A stretch of 57,647 nucleotides of DNA from Halalkalibacter urbisdiaboli (lineage in GTDB: Bacteria; Bacillota; Bacilli; Bacillales; Bacillaceae_D): contig NZ_MVJM01000001.1 of assembly GCF_002156385.1 (NCBI RefSeq), positions 1,042,182 through 1,099,828 of the forward strand. Reading direction: 5' to 3'. The stretch's first letter is position 1; each line of letters starts with the position of its first letter. Position numbers and translations under genes: made by a program. Shown here piece after piece: positions 42,202-51,205 of the stretch. The notes below the pieces were generated by a model that saw nothing but the letters and a program-made list of their open reading frames with translations, had not been told where the DNA came from and ran no database searches.

Positions 42202-44031
42202 TTACTTAAATAAATCCATCAATTTCGCCCAAAATCCTTTTGGTTCTTCTTCCGCTTGGGCGGTCTCTTCAGCTTCTTCTTTTTTAATGCTTTCTGTCTT
42301 TAAAATAAATTGAACAGAATCGACGTTTTCATTTTTCGGTGACACGAAGGAAACGGGTTCGAAATCAGATTTATCGTATTCAGCTAGCATCTGATCAATC
42401 TCTTCCTTCATTTGCTCTGGTAAATCACTCGTAGCTTCATAGAGTTCTTCTGTACCGTCATGAAGTTGGCTGACCCCATTTTCTAATTCTCCTGTTCCTT
42501 GAGACAAGTCGACGATCCCAGTATGCATCTGACCGTAGGAGCTTGATAATTTGCCGACTCCCCCCGTGTAATCGACTAAACCGGAGTGGAACGCTTGATA
42601 ATTAGAGGCAAGGCTACTAATTCCTTCTTGTAATGGTGCCAATGAATCAGCTATGTTCATCTGTTCAAAACTAGTGGAAAGTCCTTCTGCCATCGTATCA
42701 ACATTCGTTGCCATTTCAGAAAGAGCGCCATGTACTTGCTCTAATGTCACGGTAACGGCATCAAAGCCTTCTTTTACAGCGGAATACGTTCCTTTTGCCG
42801 TACGAGCTGCCGTGTATGTTTCGATTAATTGATTGAGTACCGCCTCGTTTGCACCGCTCGCATATAACTGCTGAATGTCTTCCTCTGTAATCGTATAATC
42901 AGGAATTGCCTGCATCGCTTTATTCAATTCGCCGTACGCCGTGGCATAGTTTTCGTTTAAAACAACTAAGCCTTTTGACGTTTCATGAAGTCCGGCCGAA
43001 AGTTGAACAAGTCCTTCCTGTAATTGTTGCAACTCATCCACGTTCATATTTGGTGAGCCTTCACTCAACGATTGGTTCATCGATTCAAGAGCTTGCTTAA
43101 TGTTCGTTGATGCATTCACTAATTCAGAAGACGATGCCGCGACAGTAGACATTCCTTGTTTGTATTCCGTTGAACCGTTACGTAATGAACCTACGCCATT
43201 GTTAAGGTCAGACACACCGTCATTTAATTCCCCAACCCCATCATTAACCTCTTGAATGGCATCAGCTAACGTTTGAATGTCTCCTGTCATTTCGTCAATA
43301 TTTGGTGCGTCAATCGACATTGAAGACGGAACAGCCGTTATATTGATGCCTTCAAGCTCAAAATCAATCACATCGGCTTCAAGCACAAACGTTGCCTCCT
43401 GCTCTGGCATCACTGTAAACGTCACTTGCTTATTCTTTCCTGCATTGGCTAGCATCCCATCTGGAGCCTGAATGTTGCTGTAGAGATCGAGATTAAGCGC
43501 AAGAGAAATTTGTAATAAATAGTTTTCAAAAAAGACAGAGTCGACGTTTTCATTCTCCGTCGTTGCAATGTGTATCTCAACATGCCCGTCTTTTCCAGCA
43601 AGCGCTTCAGGAGCGATTTCTTCTCCATCTAATAAATAGGAAATGGAAATATCCCAAGGCAAAGCAACATCAGCTAAGCTCCCTTGATAATAAAACGTTC
43701 CCTCAGGCGCAGTTAATGACACGACGCTATCTGATTGCTCAATTGGTGAAACATCGGTTAAGTTTTTTAGCGTTGTATACTCACCATAATCGATTACTTC
43801 TCCCGCTTTTTCTATCTCTAACACGTTGACGACATACATCTCTTGTCTTTCACCAGTGGCACTAAGATTGGCATAGACCACTTCATCCTTGGAGGAAATT
43901 TCTCCTTTTTGTTCGGAACCCTTTTCCCCAGACGTGCTGTTAGTTGAAGCTGCCGATACAAGAAATGACGGCGCGACTATGATTATCGTTGCAAACACAA
44001 GTAGAAACTTTCTCATTCTCATCATCATCAT
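42202..44031 (-). CDS. Secreted/membrane-anchored heptad-repeat (xxxLxxG) protein, MMPL partner
   Basis: 609 residues. A signal peptide is at about 8-27 (LLVFATIIIVAPSFLVSAAS). A beta-rich region follows to about 235. Then come long coiled-coil segments with Leu-x-x-Gly heptads (VNDGVGELNDGVSDLNNGVG near 265, and GVGKLSSSYGQMHTGIVDLS near 490), the TIGR03057 repeat type seen in YhgE/Pip proteins. The C terminus is charged and ends in FWAKLMDLF. It overlaps the MMPL gene by 4 nt, so the two are coupled. A periplasmic-adaptor-like part of an export complex is likely. The start could be any of the first four Met codons. Confidence 0.8.
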   Translation of the reverse strand: MMMMRMRKFLLVFATIIIVAPSFLVSAASTNSTSGEKGSEQKGEISSKDEVVYANLSATGERQEMYVVNVLEIEKAGEVIDYGEYTTLKNLTDVSPIEQSDSVVSLTAPEGTFYYQGSLADVALPWDISISYLLDGEEIAPEALAGKDGHVEIHIATTENENVDSVFFENYLLQISLALNLDLYSNIQAPDGMLANAGKNKQVTFTVMPEQEATFVLEADVIDFELEGINITAVPSSMSIDAPNIDEMTGDIQTLADAIQEVNDGVGELNDGVSDLNNGVGSLRNGSTEYKQGMSTVAASSSELVNASTNIKQALESMNQSLSEGSPNMNVDELQQLQEGLVQLSAGLHETSKGLVVLNENYATAYGELNKAMQAIPDYTITEEDIQQLYASGANEAVLNQLIETYTAARTAKGTYSAVKEGFDAVTVTLEQVHGALSEMATNVDTMAEGLSTSFEQMNIADSLAPLQEGISSLASNYQAFHSGLVDYTGGVGKLSSSYGQMHTGIVDLSQGTGELENGVSQLHDGTEELYEATSDLPEQMKEEIDQMLAEYDKSDFEPVSFVSPKNENVDSVQFILKTESIKKEEAEETAQAEEEPKGFWAKLMDLFK

Positions 44032-46088
44032 TTCTCCTTATAAAAATTAGCTTTCCATGTTGTTTTCCTAATCCATTTATCGAAAACGAGTAACATCGCT
44101 GGCAGGAAGAAGACAACCAAAATAAACGCAAGCAGCGCTCCTCTTCCAAGCAACAAGCCGATCGAGGAGACCATTGGATTCGACGAGGTCATCCATAAGA
44201 TAAACCCGACACTCGATAAGATCGCAGCCGATATCGAAATCGAGAACACCTTTTCATTAAGTGTTTTCTTAATCGCTGCAAGGGCAGACATTTCCCTGCG
44301 ATCCTCGACATATGCATCCGTCAGCAAAATCGCATAATCGACCGTTGCGGCGAGTTGAATAATGCTAATTAATAGATAACCAACGTAGCCTAAGGACGTG
44401 TCCGTAAAATATGGAACGGACAAATTCAACCAAACCGCCGATTGAATCGTAAGAAGCAGAACTACTGGAATCGCTATCGACTTAAAGGTGACAGCAAGGA
44501 CGAGCGCAACGGTTCCCACCGTCAATAGATTGACTAACTTATTATCCTTTTGAACGGTTTGCTTAATATCATACAATGTTACGCTTTCTCCAACCGGGTA
44601 CACATCTTCACCATAATAAGCTTCAGCCGTCGTTTGAACGTGTTCAACTAACTGAAACGCCTCGTCTCCCTCGTTTTTCGTTTTCGTTTGTAGGATGATT
44701 CGACTATAATGTTCAGAGTAAAATTGCTCCATCACAGATGGCTCCACATACTCTGGGGGAATCGCGGCACTAACCGTATTCGTATAAGCGATCACACTCG
44801 ATACATTCTCGATTCTCTCTAACTCTTGAACCAATTTCTCTTCTTTCGCGATATCCCCTTTTGGCACGAGTAACACCATCGGCGTGTTCTCCCCAAACTG
44901 CGCTTGTATTTTAAGTAAATCACTTCCGGGGCGAGTCGTTTCCGGCTGCTCCCCAATCCCATACGTGAAATCCGTCTGACTTTGCGCTAAAAAGGCTGGG
45001 AAAATAAGCAGAAAGACGAGAAGTAAGCTTGGAATTCGAACCTTTACGACCGCACTTCCAATTTTTGAAAAGCTTGGAACGAAGGCTTTATGTTTCGTCT
45101 TATCAATCCATTTATAAAATAGAAGCGTGAGTGCAGGTAAAAAGACCATCACACTTAAAAAGCTTAATAGAATCCCTTTTACTAGATTAATCCCTAAATC
45201 TGAGCCAATTTCAAAGTTCATAAATGATAACGCCATAAACCCAAAAAAGGTCGTTGAGGCACTCGCGGCAATCGCCGAGAAGGAGCTTTTCATAGCAAGC
45301 TCCATCGCTTCATGAGGATCGGCTACTTTCTTTCGATAATCGTCAAAACGATGCAAGAGAAAAATCGCATAATCTAATGAAACGGCAAGCTGTAAAATTG
45401 GCGCAACGGATTGCGTAACGAAGGAGATTTCCCCAAGAAACATATTCGTCCCCATATTAATTAACACCGAAACACCAATGGCTGTTAAAAATAACACAGG
45501 CTCAATCCACGAGTTGGTCGATAACACTAAAATGATAATAATGATCGGAACCAATAATGCCGCCGCAAACATTGATTCTTTTCCCGTCATCGTTTGCTGC
45601 GTCGCCGTATTGAGTGATTCTCCGGCCATCGCATTTTCCTCACCAATTAACTCGTAAATTTCAGTCGTTATCGCGACTTCCTCTCCATCGCGAATACTGA
45701 ATGAATAAAGGGCGTGGCCATTCTTATAATACGTTTCAACAACCTCTGGATCCGCCATTTCTAACGGTTCTTTTATATCAATCGCATCATCCAACCATGT
45801 GACATCCGACACCCCATCAATGGCAGAAAGCTCTTCTTTAAAAACAAGCGCTTCCTGAAGGCTGACATCATAGACCATGACTCGGTTATTTGGGACACTT
45901 CCTTCAAATTCCTGCTCCATAATTTCCATTGCAGTCGTTGAAGGCGCATCCTCAGGCAAGTAATCTGTCATATCATAATTGACCGATACCGTTAACGATG
46001 CCAACGCACAGAGCACCGTTAACACCATAAACGTAATAGCAACGGCCTTTTTATTTTTTATGATTCGTGCTGCAATACCTATCTCCAC
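44028..46088 (-). CDS. MMPL/RND family transporter
   Basis: 686 residues, twelve membrane helices in two halves of one plus five, with two large outer domains. MMPL marks: APILQLAVSLDYAIFLLHRF in the first half and IIQLAATVDYAILLTDAYVE in the second, carrying the Asp-Tyr pairs used in proton relay. Such proteins export lipids or hydrophobic drugs. The start is GTG 46088 behind GAGAGGGTGA. The promoter at 46126-46154 contains a likely operator for the divergent TetR gene. Confidence 0.92.
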   Translation of the reverse strand: MEIGIAARIIKNKKAVAITFMVLTVLCALASLTVSVNYDMTDYLPEDAPSTTAMEIMEQEFEGSVPNNRVMVYDVSLQEALVFKEELSAIDGVSDVTWLDDAIDIKEPLEMADPEVVETYYKNGHALYSFSIRDGEEVAITTEIYELIGEENAMAGESLNTATQQTMTGKESMFAAALLVPIIIIILVLSTNSWIEPVLFLTAIGVSVLINMGTNMFLGEISFVTQSVAPILQLAVSLDYAIFLLHRFDDYRKKVADPHEAMELAMKSSFSAIAASASTTFFGFMALSFMNFEIGSDLGINLVKGILLSFLSVMVFLPALTLLFYKWIDKTKHKAFVPSFSKIGSAVVKVRIPSLLLVFLLIFPAFLAQSQTDFTYGIGEQPETTRPGSDLLKIQAQFGENTPMVLLVPKGDIAKEEKLVQELERIENVSSVIAYTNTVSAAIPPEYVEPSVMEQFYSEHYSRIILQTKTKNEGDEAFQLVEHVQTTAEAYYGEDVYPVGESVTLYDIKQTVQKDNKLVNLLTVGTVALVLAVTFKSIAIPVVLLLTIQSAVWLNLSVPYFTDTSLGYVGYLLISIIQLAATVDYAILLTDAYVEDRREMSALAAIKKTLNEKVFSISISAAILSSVGFILWMTSSNPMVSSIGLLLGRGALLAFILVVFFLPAMLLVFDKWIRKTTWKANFYKEK

Positions 46089-46125
46089 TCACCCTCTCTT
46101 GCCTTTTTTTCATGTTCCCCCTATC

Positions 46126-46154
46126 ATTATATTGACACGGTGTTGTCTAATCAA
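46126..46154 (-). promoter_or_regulatory. MMPL operon promoter with TetR-type operator in the spacer
   Basis: Minus strand: -35 TTGATT (46149-46154), a 17-nt spacer, and -10 TATAAT (46126-46131). The spacer holds GACAACACCGTGTC, whose ACAC-C-GTGT core is symmetric. The divergent TetR gene starts 83 bp away, so repression of both is plausible. Confidence 0.65.
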
Positions 46155-46236
46155 CAAACAGTTGTTTAAAATGTGTAGGTTCTCCAACACATGACGAAAT
46201 TATGTTGGAAAATGGTCAAGAAAGAAGGTACATAAC

Positions 46237-46803
46237 ATGAGTTCCAAAATCGATCGACGAAAAAAATACACACGCATGATGTTAAAAGATAGCCTAATGA
46301 CACTATTAAAAACAAAAGACATTTCCTCTATTACCGTGAAAGAACTATGCGCACTAGCCGACATCAATCGGTCAACCTTTTATTCTCATTTCACCGATCA
46401 ATTTGATTTGCTTAACAAAATAGAAGATGAAATTATCGAGGATATGGCGGGGTATTTAAATCAGTACACGTATAAAAAAGAAGAAGACGAGCTTCACATG
46501 ATTCAAGATTTAGTCGAGTACTTCGCTTCCATTGAAGAAGTGTGTAAAACGCTCTTACACGAAAGAACCGACACAACCTTCCAGAAAAAAGCGACGGACT
46601 TTGCCCATCAGTTCTTCCTGAAAAACTGGAGAGATGTAGAGCAATTTGATAAGGAGCTCTCAGAGTATATAAGCACATTCATCATTAATGGGTGCATTCA
46701 TGTGATCAAACGTTGGCTCAATAACGGCATGGACAAATCCCCAAAGGAAATAGCTGAAATGATTAACAGTCTTATCCATAAGGGGCTTTTAGGGGTGGTG
46801 TAG
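46237..46803 (+). CDS. TetR family transcriptional regulator
   Basis: 188 residues. DNA-binding part: MLKDSLMTLLKTKDISSITV, then ELCALADINRSTFYSHFTDQ. The C-terminal domain resembles TetR_C_33-type (YhgD-like) regulators, which often sit beside YhgE/Pip or MMPL genes. It is divergent from the MMPL operon. ATG 46237 follows AAAGAAGG. It is probably a repressor of the operon and of itself. Confidence 0.92.
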   Translation: MSSKIDRRKKYTRMMLKDSLMTLLKTKDISSITVKELCALADINRSTFYSHFTDQFDLLNKIEDEIIEDMAGYLNQYTYKKEEDELHMIQDLVEYFASIEEVCKTLLHERTDTTFQKKATDFAHQFFLKNWRDVEQFDKELSEYISTFIINGCIHVIKRWLNNGMDKSPKEIAEMINSLIHKGLLGVV

Positions 46804-46835
46804 GAATTAGGGGACGGTTCTCCTGCTTCATCATT
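46803..46835. repeat. REP-like relic (GGGGACGGTTCTC)
   Basis: GGGGACGGTTCTCCTGCTTC follows directly on the TetR stop. It is similar to the relic at 5346-5390. There is no transposase. Confidence 0.4.
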
Positions 46836-46925
46836 CATCGTTTCAATTACTAGATATCTCCGCTTTTTTGGCTGCACTGCTTGCTTATGAAAAGCCAATA
46901 CATAATCTAAAGACAGGTCTTTAAC

Positions 46926-46958
46926 AGGGCACTGAAAAACAACCGTTTTCAGTGCCCT
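46926..46958. terminator. MITE-end hairpin serving as terminator
   Basis: AGGGCACTGAAAA and TTTTCAGTGCCCT are perfect 13-bp arms around ACAACCG. The bases are the terminal repeat of the GGGCACTGAAAAA element family. It can terminate the TetR transcript. Confidence 0.6.
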
Positions 46959-46967
46959 TGTTCGTTA

Positions 46968-47045
46968 GCACAAGAAGGAACTGCCTCAACGACAACTCCA
47001 GTTGTTCCACTCATGCTACCCTTTAACTTAATAAGAGAATTTATT
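46968..47045 (-). repeat. Interspersed repeat, GGAGTTGTCGTT subtype; array resumes
   Basis: Minus strand: TTATTAAGTTAAAGGGTAGC, then AACTGGAGTTGTCGTTGAGG, then CTTGTGCTAACG. It is close to the copy at 8925-9003. Confidence 0.6.
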
Positions 47046-47069
47046 TATTTTCTAAAAAGAATAAATTAT

Positions 47070-47633
47070 TCAACCTTCCATGAAACTTTCCAAACGATTT
47101 TTTACCGTTTTCCAATCATCATCAGTAATACTATAAAAGACATAATCTATCCCATTATATTTTTTCCTTAAAACACCCTCTTTTTTTGCCCCTATACGTT
47201 CAATCGCTTTTTGGGACCTAATATGGTTTGCGGTTGTTATGATTTCAACACGAACTGCTTGCCAGCTCTCAAAAGCATACTGTAATAATAAATATTTACA
47301 TTCGGTATTAACTCCTGTTCTCCAAACTTCTGAACTATACCACGTCCATCCAATATTTAAGTTTTTATTTTGTTTTGAAATTCTTAAATATCTTGTCATA
47401 CCAACGATTTTGTCTAATTTTTTATCAAAAACAACGTATGGAAACTCTTCTCCACGTTCTCGACCTTGAATGGCTGTACAAACAAACTCTTCCATATCTT
47501 TTTCTAAATTAATTTTTCTAGGTAAGAACTCCCATATTTCCGGTTGTTTGGCACATTGAAATAATTGTTCATTATGTTCCATCTCTAGAGGAATTAAAAT
47601 AACTCTTTTTCCTTCTAACCGCTTAAATTCCAT
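47070..47633 (-). CDS. GNAT N-acetyltransferase (RimJ/RimL type)
   Basis: 187 residues from ATG 47633, behind GGGGGTG. It starts MEFKRLEGKRVILIPLEMEH. Strand 4 and the helix after it include NLNIGWTWYSSEVWRTGVNT, and the acetyl-CoA region is followed by HIRSQKAIERIGAKKEGVLR, a clear RimJ/RimL mark. It transfers acetyl groups to proteins or small molecules; the substrate is unknown. Confidence 0.88.
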   Translation of the reverse strand: MEFKRLEGKRVILIPLEMEHNEQLFQCAKQPEIWEFLPRKINLEKDMEEFVCTAIQGRERGEEFPYVVFDKKLDKIVGMTRYLRISKQNKNLNIGWTWYSSEVWRTGVNTECKYLLLQYAFESWQAVRVEIITTANHIRSQKAIERIGAKKEGVLRKKYNGIDYVFYSITDDDWKTVKNRLESFMEG

Positions 47634-47649
47634 CAGTTTCACACCCCCA

Positions 47650-47716
47650 TTCAATAAGCAAAGGTTCCGAAACGACAACTCCGTCTTTCGTTTTGTTGAA
47701 GTAGTTTTTAAACGCT
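47650..47716 (-). repeat. Short interspersed repeat copy
   Basis: Minus strand: TACTTCAACAAAACGAAAG, then ACGGAGTTGTCGTTTCGGAA. It separates the GNAT and lipoprotein genes; the hairpin is degenerate. Confidence 0.45.
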
Positions 47717-48034
47717 TTAATCTTTTTCAATTTCTTTATGCTCAATTTGTTCTAAAATCCAAGGTTTATCATCTTCTTTTGCATAAGTAGAAAAATACTC
47801 TTTATTCACCTCAATTAAGTTCCAAACCATCACTTCTTGAACTATAATCTTAAATGCTTCCTCTTTTGTTTGAGTGTTTGGGTTATAAGCTTTAATCCAA
47901 TATTCTTTGTAGTCACTTGAATGACCTTTTTCCGTTACGATTAACATCGAAGCTGTCGATGTGTATGGTCCATTTCCCCCACAAGACGCAAGCAAAAATA
48001 TAACGAGAATTAACCAACCTAAAGTTTTTTTCAA
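47717..48034 (-). CDS. Lipoprotein of unknown function
   Basis: 105 residues from TTG 48034, 6 nt after GGGGGG; the frame opens earlier inside the repeat. The signal helix TLGWLILVIFLLASC gives lipobox LASC. The mature domain includes YKEYWIKAYNPNTQTKEEAF and VWNLIEVNKEYFSTYAKED. The family is not recognised with certainty. Confidence 0.7.
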   Translation of the reverse strand: MKKTLGWLILVIFLLASCGGNGPYTSTASMLIVTEKGHSSDYKEYWIKAYNPNTQTKEEAFKIIVQEVMVWNLIEVNKEYFSTYAKEDDKPWILEQIEHKEIEKD

Positions 48035-48054
48035 TGCATTCCCCCCATATTCAG

Positions 48055-48164
48055 GTGTCCCTCTGTCACTAAATGCCACGTTAGCAAAAAAGCGATCCTC
48101 TGCCGTTACAGAAACACCCCCGTTACTTGAATAACCTTCCTGCTGTTGAACAAACGCCCCCTAT
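48055..48164 (-). repeat. Interspersed repeat copy
   Basis: Minus strand: TTATTCAAGTAACGGGGGTG, hairpin-like TTTCTGTAACGGCAGAGG, a T run, then TTTTGCTAACGTGGCA. A second half with CAACAGCAGGAAGG sits next to the anti-sigma stop. Confidence 0.55.
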
Positions 48165-48899
48165 TTATTTACTACTAGAAACAGATCGAGCAATAGCAAC
48201 TAACTCTTCAACAGATACTTCAACGGCACTAATGTTAAAATACAAATTATCTTTCCAAAGGTATATTCTATTAGGTCCACCAAATTCTGAAGGTTTTAAA
48301 TATGCTTCAGCACCTGTAATATCTAATAATTCTAATTCATTAATATCTGGTGGTCTACCAGTATCAAATGTTTGGCTAATTATAATGTGTTTCCTTCCCT
48401 TGCCAAATGTTGTTCGAACTCCATTCAACTCCTCTAGGTTCTCATTATTTGTATTTTCTTCGACATAATCAACACCGTAATTCCGTACCTCAATTGAACT
48501 TTCTTCTCTTATTGAAGAAGGTACTAAATTCAATTCAGGTAAAATGATCTTAAATGAAACTTGCTCTTGTGCAGCTTTAAGACCCTGAATAAGTTCCCTT
48601 GTTTCGAAATCGTTTTCTTCGTCTGTACTTTTAATACTTTCATGCGTTTCACTCGCTTTTTTGTTGGAAATATTAGTAAAAGTTGATTGGTATCCGATAA
48701 ATAGAATGATTACAAATACAGCCAAACTTGTTAAATAGACCATGTTCTTTTTTCTTTTTTTATAAAGAGGAGTATTACGAATTTCTTTTTGAATAGAATA
48801 GCCCACTTTTTGTTTTCGGCTTTGATTCCAATAGATATTACTTTCCATTTTCTTTAAGTTATTATTAACCTCTGATTCATCATCAAATGGTCTTTTCAT
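48165..48899 (-). CDS. Membrane anti-sigma factor-like protein
   Basis: 244 residues. The cytoplasmic N terminus (about 1-52) is followed by one membrane helix (MVYLTSLAVFVIILFIGYQS). The outer domain of about 170 residues ends in segments like DUF4367 (LLDITGAEAYLKPSEFGGPN, then IYLWKDNLYFNISAVEVSVE). It overlaps the sigma factor gene upstream by 17 nt, the standard coupling of ECF sigma and anti-sigma. No zinc (HxxxCxxC) motif is present. Confidence 0.82.
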   Translation of the reverse strand: MKRPFDDESEVNNNLKKMESNIYWNQSRKQKVGYSIQKEIRNTPLYKKRKKNMVYLTSLAVFVIILFIGYQSTFTNISNKKASETHESIKSTDEENDFETRELIQGLKAAQEQVSFKIILPELNLVPSSIREESSIEVRNYGVDYVEENTNNENLEELNGVRTTFGKGRKHIIISQTFDTGRPPDINELELLDITGAEAYLKPSEFGGPNRIYLWKDNLYFNISAVEVSVEELVAIARSVSSSK

Positions 48900-49419
48900 T
48901 TGGAAACCCCTCCTTAATCATTCGTGTTTGAAGTTCTGACATCGCACGAAATAAGGTTGTTCGAACTTTTCCTTCAGACCAATTTAATATCTCGGCTGTT
49001 TCTCTTATATTAAAACCTTTAATTTTTCGAAGGATAATAACCTCCTTATATTTTGGTTTCATTTTTCCTAACACCTCGTATAACTCTTGTACATTTTCTT
49101 TTATTACTACAGCATCTTCTGGTAATGGTGAATCATCTTTTTTTGAAAATAATAGAAATTCTTTGATTAATTGAAGAGGTTTTCTTTTTCTCATATAATC
49201 TATTGTTGAGTTACGAGCCACACTAAAAAGCCATGTTTTTCTCGTTGATTGATGGTTGAAATTATCATAGAACCTGTATGCTTTAAGAAATGTTTCCTGA
49301 GTCAAATCTTCTGCTTGTTGATAATCTTGTATCATCATAAGTATGTATTTAAAAATAGCATCCCCGTACCTAACATACCAATCACAAATATCCGTTTCTC
49401 TTTGTTTTTCACTTGACAC
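48883..49419 (-). CDS. ECF RNA polymerase sigma factor
   Basis: 178 residues. Sigma-2: YILMMIQDYQQAEDLTQETF, then RKTWLFSVARNSTIDYMRKR. Sigma-4: PKYKEVIILRKIKGFNIRET, then LNWSEGKVRTTLFRAM. It starts at GTG 49419 behind GGGGGAT. With its membrane anti-sigma it would respond to an outside signal, probably envelope stress. The closest kind is the SigM/SigV/YlaC-like group; the exact type is not assigned. Confidence 0.92.
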   Translation of the reverse strand: MSSEKQRETDICDWYVRYGDAIFKYILMMIQDYQQAEDLTQETFLKAYRFYDNFNHQSTRKTWLFSVARNSTIDYMRKRKPLQLIKEFLLFSKKDDSPLPEDAVVIKENVQELYEVLGKMKPKYKEVIILRKIKGFNIRETAEILNWSEGKVRTTLFRAMSELQTRMIKEGFPNEKTI

Positions 49420-49510
49420 AATCGATCCCCCTTTTCTTACATTCTATATTTAGACGTAGTAAAAATGTAAATGTTGCGATTTTATAAGATAAAGACCAAT
49501 ATAAAAAAAT

Positions 49511-49540
49511 CTTGAGAGTTATTACTCAAGACTTTTATAC
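49511..49540 (-). terminator. Rho-independent terminator
   Basis: Seven-base arms TCTTGAG and CTCAAGA around a TAATAACT-type loop, followed by seven Ts on the minus strand. It could end read-through from the accessory genes upstream. Confidence 0.65.
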
Positions 49541-49789
49541 ATCTTATAAAATTTCAACTTGTAGTTTGTAATCTTTTAATTCACTAAACTGCACTGTTAC
49601 TTTAGTACACTGTTTCACTAACTTATATAAAGTTTAACATAAATATCCAGTTGGAGACTTATCAGTAATTCAAAAATTCTTAACACTTATAAAAAAGAAC
49701 ACCTTTACTTGAAAGGTAAATTTTTTTCATAAAGACTAAAGACGTTTCTTGCTGCGCAGTATGTAGTCAACTACGCAATAATAAGCTAT

Positions 49790-49872
49790 TCTACTTCTAA
49801 CACTAAACTGCTCAATAGTTGAAGAAGCGTCTGCTTTTGTTCTGCTAACGCACTCCGTTAACACAATAATAA
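49790..49872 (-). repeat. Interspersed repeat, GACGCTTCTTCAAC subtype
   Basis: Minus strand: TTGTGTTAACGGAGTGCG, then AGCAGAACAAAAGCAGACGC, then TTCTTCAACTATTGAGCAG. Close copies are at 52180-52275 and 56810-56885. Confidence 0.6.
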
Positions 49873-50358
49873 TTAACTAATCCAAGTCATTTTCACTTCT
49901 TTGGATTTCCATTTATTATCTTTATAATGAACTGTAACTTCTACTCCAACTGCCCCATCCCCTGAACGATACTTGGAACCCTCAAAAAATATATTGTTGT
50001 TAAACTTAAAATCAACTTTTTCTATTCTAAGAAGTACGCCATCCAAAACCATCGTATCTGGATTATATAATCCCTTTTCTTTCAGTTGTTCAAAAGTAGC
50101 ATCCATTACTTCAACTTTATATTTTTCCTTGAAATAGCTTATAATTTCTTCTTTATCACTTTCATCTACTTCCTCAAAATTACTCATATCAATAGCTATA
50201 TATTCCATATCACTACTTAATGCTTCATCTTGTTCCATTATAGAGTCCAATCCAACACTATATATTTCTCCTAAATGTTCTTTTGGCTCTATTCCAGTAT
50301 CGCAAGCAGAAAGCAATACCGACAGTATAAATAGAATGCTAAAATATTTAAACTTCAA
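49873..50358 (-). CDS. Lipoprotein of unknown function
   Basis: 161 residues from TTG 50358, behind GGATGGG. Signal peptide YFSILFILSVLLSAC with lipobox LSAC. The mature domain alternates strands and helices (EIISYFKEKYKVEVMDATFE, then LRIEKVDFKFNNNIFFEGSK) and ends VTVHYKDNKWKSKEVKMTW, a layout of small NTF2-like or peptidase-propeptide-like domains. No known motif. Confidence 0.72.
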   Translation of the reverse strand: MKFKYFSILFILSVLLSACDTGIEPKEHLGEIYSVGLDSIMEQDEALSSDMEYIAIDMSNFEEVDESDKEEIISYFKEKYKVEVMDATFEQLKEKGLYNPDTMVLDGVLLRIEKVDFKFNNNIFFEGSKYRSGDGAVGVEVTVHYKDNKWKSKEVKMTWIS

Positions 50359-50419
50359 ATTTACCCATCCTTTACTATATAGACGATGTTATTTAAAATT
50401 ACGTTTTAAAATACTTGTT

Positions 50420-50495
50420 CTTGAACTAATCCTGCCTCTTTAGCACAAGAAGCGATTACCCTTTATTGAGCAATTCCACCCGTTAGCGTAATAAA
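50420..50495 (-). repeat. Interspersed repeat copy
   Basis: Minus strand: TTACGCTAACGGGTGGAATT, then GCTCAATAAAGGGTAATCGC, then CTTGTGCTAAAGAGGCAGG. There is no strong hairpin. Confidence 0.55.
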
Positions 50496-51056
50496 TTATT
50501 TTCCTTTCTGATAAAGCAATACTCCTTCGGAAGAATAAGCAGAAACCATGCCTACCCTTTCATTACCATCATCCTGTTCAGATAAAAGATACCAAAACTT
50601 TCTCTCCTTATTTTGTATTAAAATTGCGTCCTTTTGAGTGTTGTCATATTCAACTGTAATTTTACTAATTTCAGGGTCAGCTACTTCTCCTAAAAATACC
50701 GTTGTATAGAAACTTTCATTTTCCAAAGAAGCTTCCCCTTTATGCGACGTTGATTGACTAAAAGAAAAAGGCTTTATGTCAGTGTCAACAGCATACATAA
50801 AACCTGAACTCCCTTGATAATCCCAACCATCATCCTTTTTAGAAAAGTGAAGAACTCCATATCCATTTGGAGATTGGTAAAGAGAGAATGCGGTTTCATC
50901 CATTTCTTCAGTATGAAAAACATTAGCTAATGGTACATCACTTTTTAATGTTGCTTGTTATAAAGTTTTAAATTGTGTTTTTGTATTATCAGCTACGTTA
51001 CTACAACCTGAAATAATCATTAAGAATACGAAGAATATCGAAAATAATAATTTCAA
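50496..51056 (-). pseudogene. Lipoprotein gene interrupted by one in-frame TAA
   Basis: From TTG 51056 the frame encodes a signal peptide LLFSIFFVFLMIISGC, then SNVADNTKTQFKTL, and meets TAA at codon 33 (50958-50960). It continues in the same phase without any indel: QATLKSDVPLANVFHTEEMD, then 130 more residues of clean beta-rich protein ending YSSEGVLLYQKGK. One base change would restore a 186-residue lipoprotein. Internal restart at ATG 50903 would give a protein without a signal peptide. Confidence 0.75.
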
Positions 51057-51104
51057 CTATAAACACCCTTCTCATACAAATATTCCACAAATTCCTTAGC
51101 TCTT

Positions 51105-51205
51105 CTTCCATTAAACTGCCTCTTTAGTTTAACATTAATTTCCTTTTCACTGACATAAAAATGCGTCCCTTGTTAAAGGAACGCACCCGCTAGTGAAAAA
51201 GCACC
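51105..51205 (-). repeat. Interspersed repeat with terminator hairpin
   Basis: Hairpin GCGTCCC...GGAACGC at about 51163-51184 with a T run on the minus strand. CACTAGCGGGTGCG flanks it on one side; AAGGAAATTAATGTTAAACT, then AAAGAGGCAG, on the other. A complete copy. Confidence 0.7.

Larger units (their letters stand above)
49420..49872. other. Intergenic, 453 bp, hairpins only
   Basis: TCTTGAG...CTCAAGA at about 49511-49532 with a T run on the minus strand is a terminator. ACCTTTACTTGAAAGGT near 49702-49718 has a T run on the plus strand. A structured stretch TGCGCAGTATGTAGTCAACT, then ACGCAATAAT, lies at about 49755-49785. No gene was found. Confidence 0.5.
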
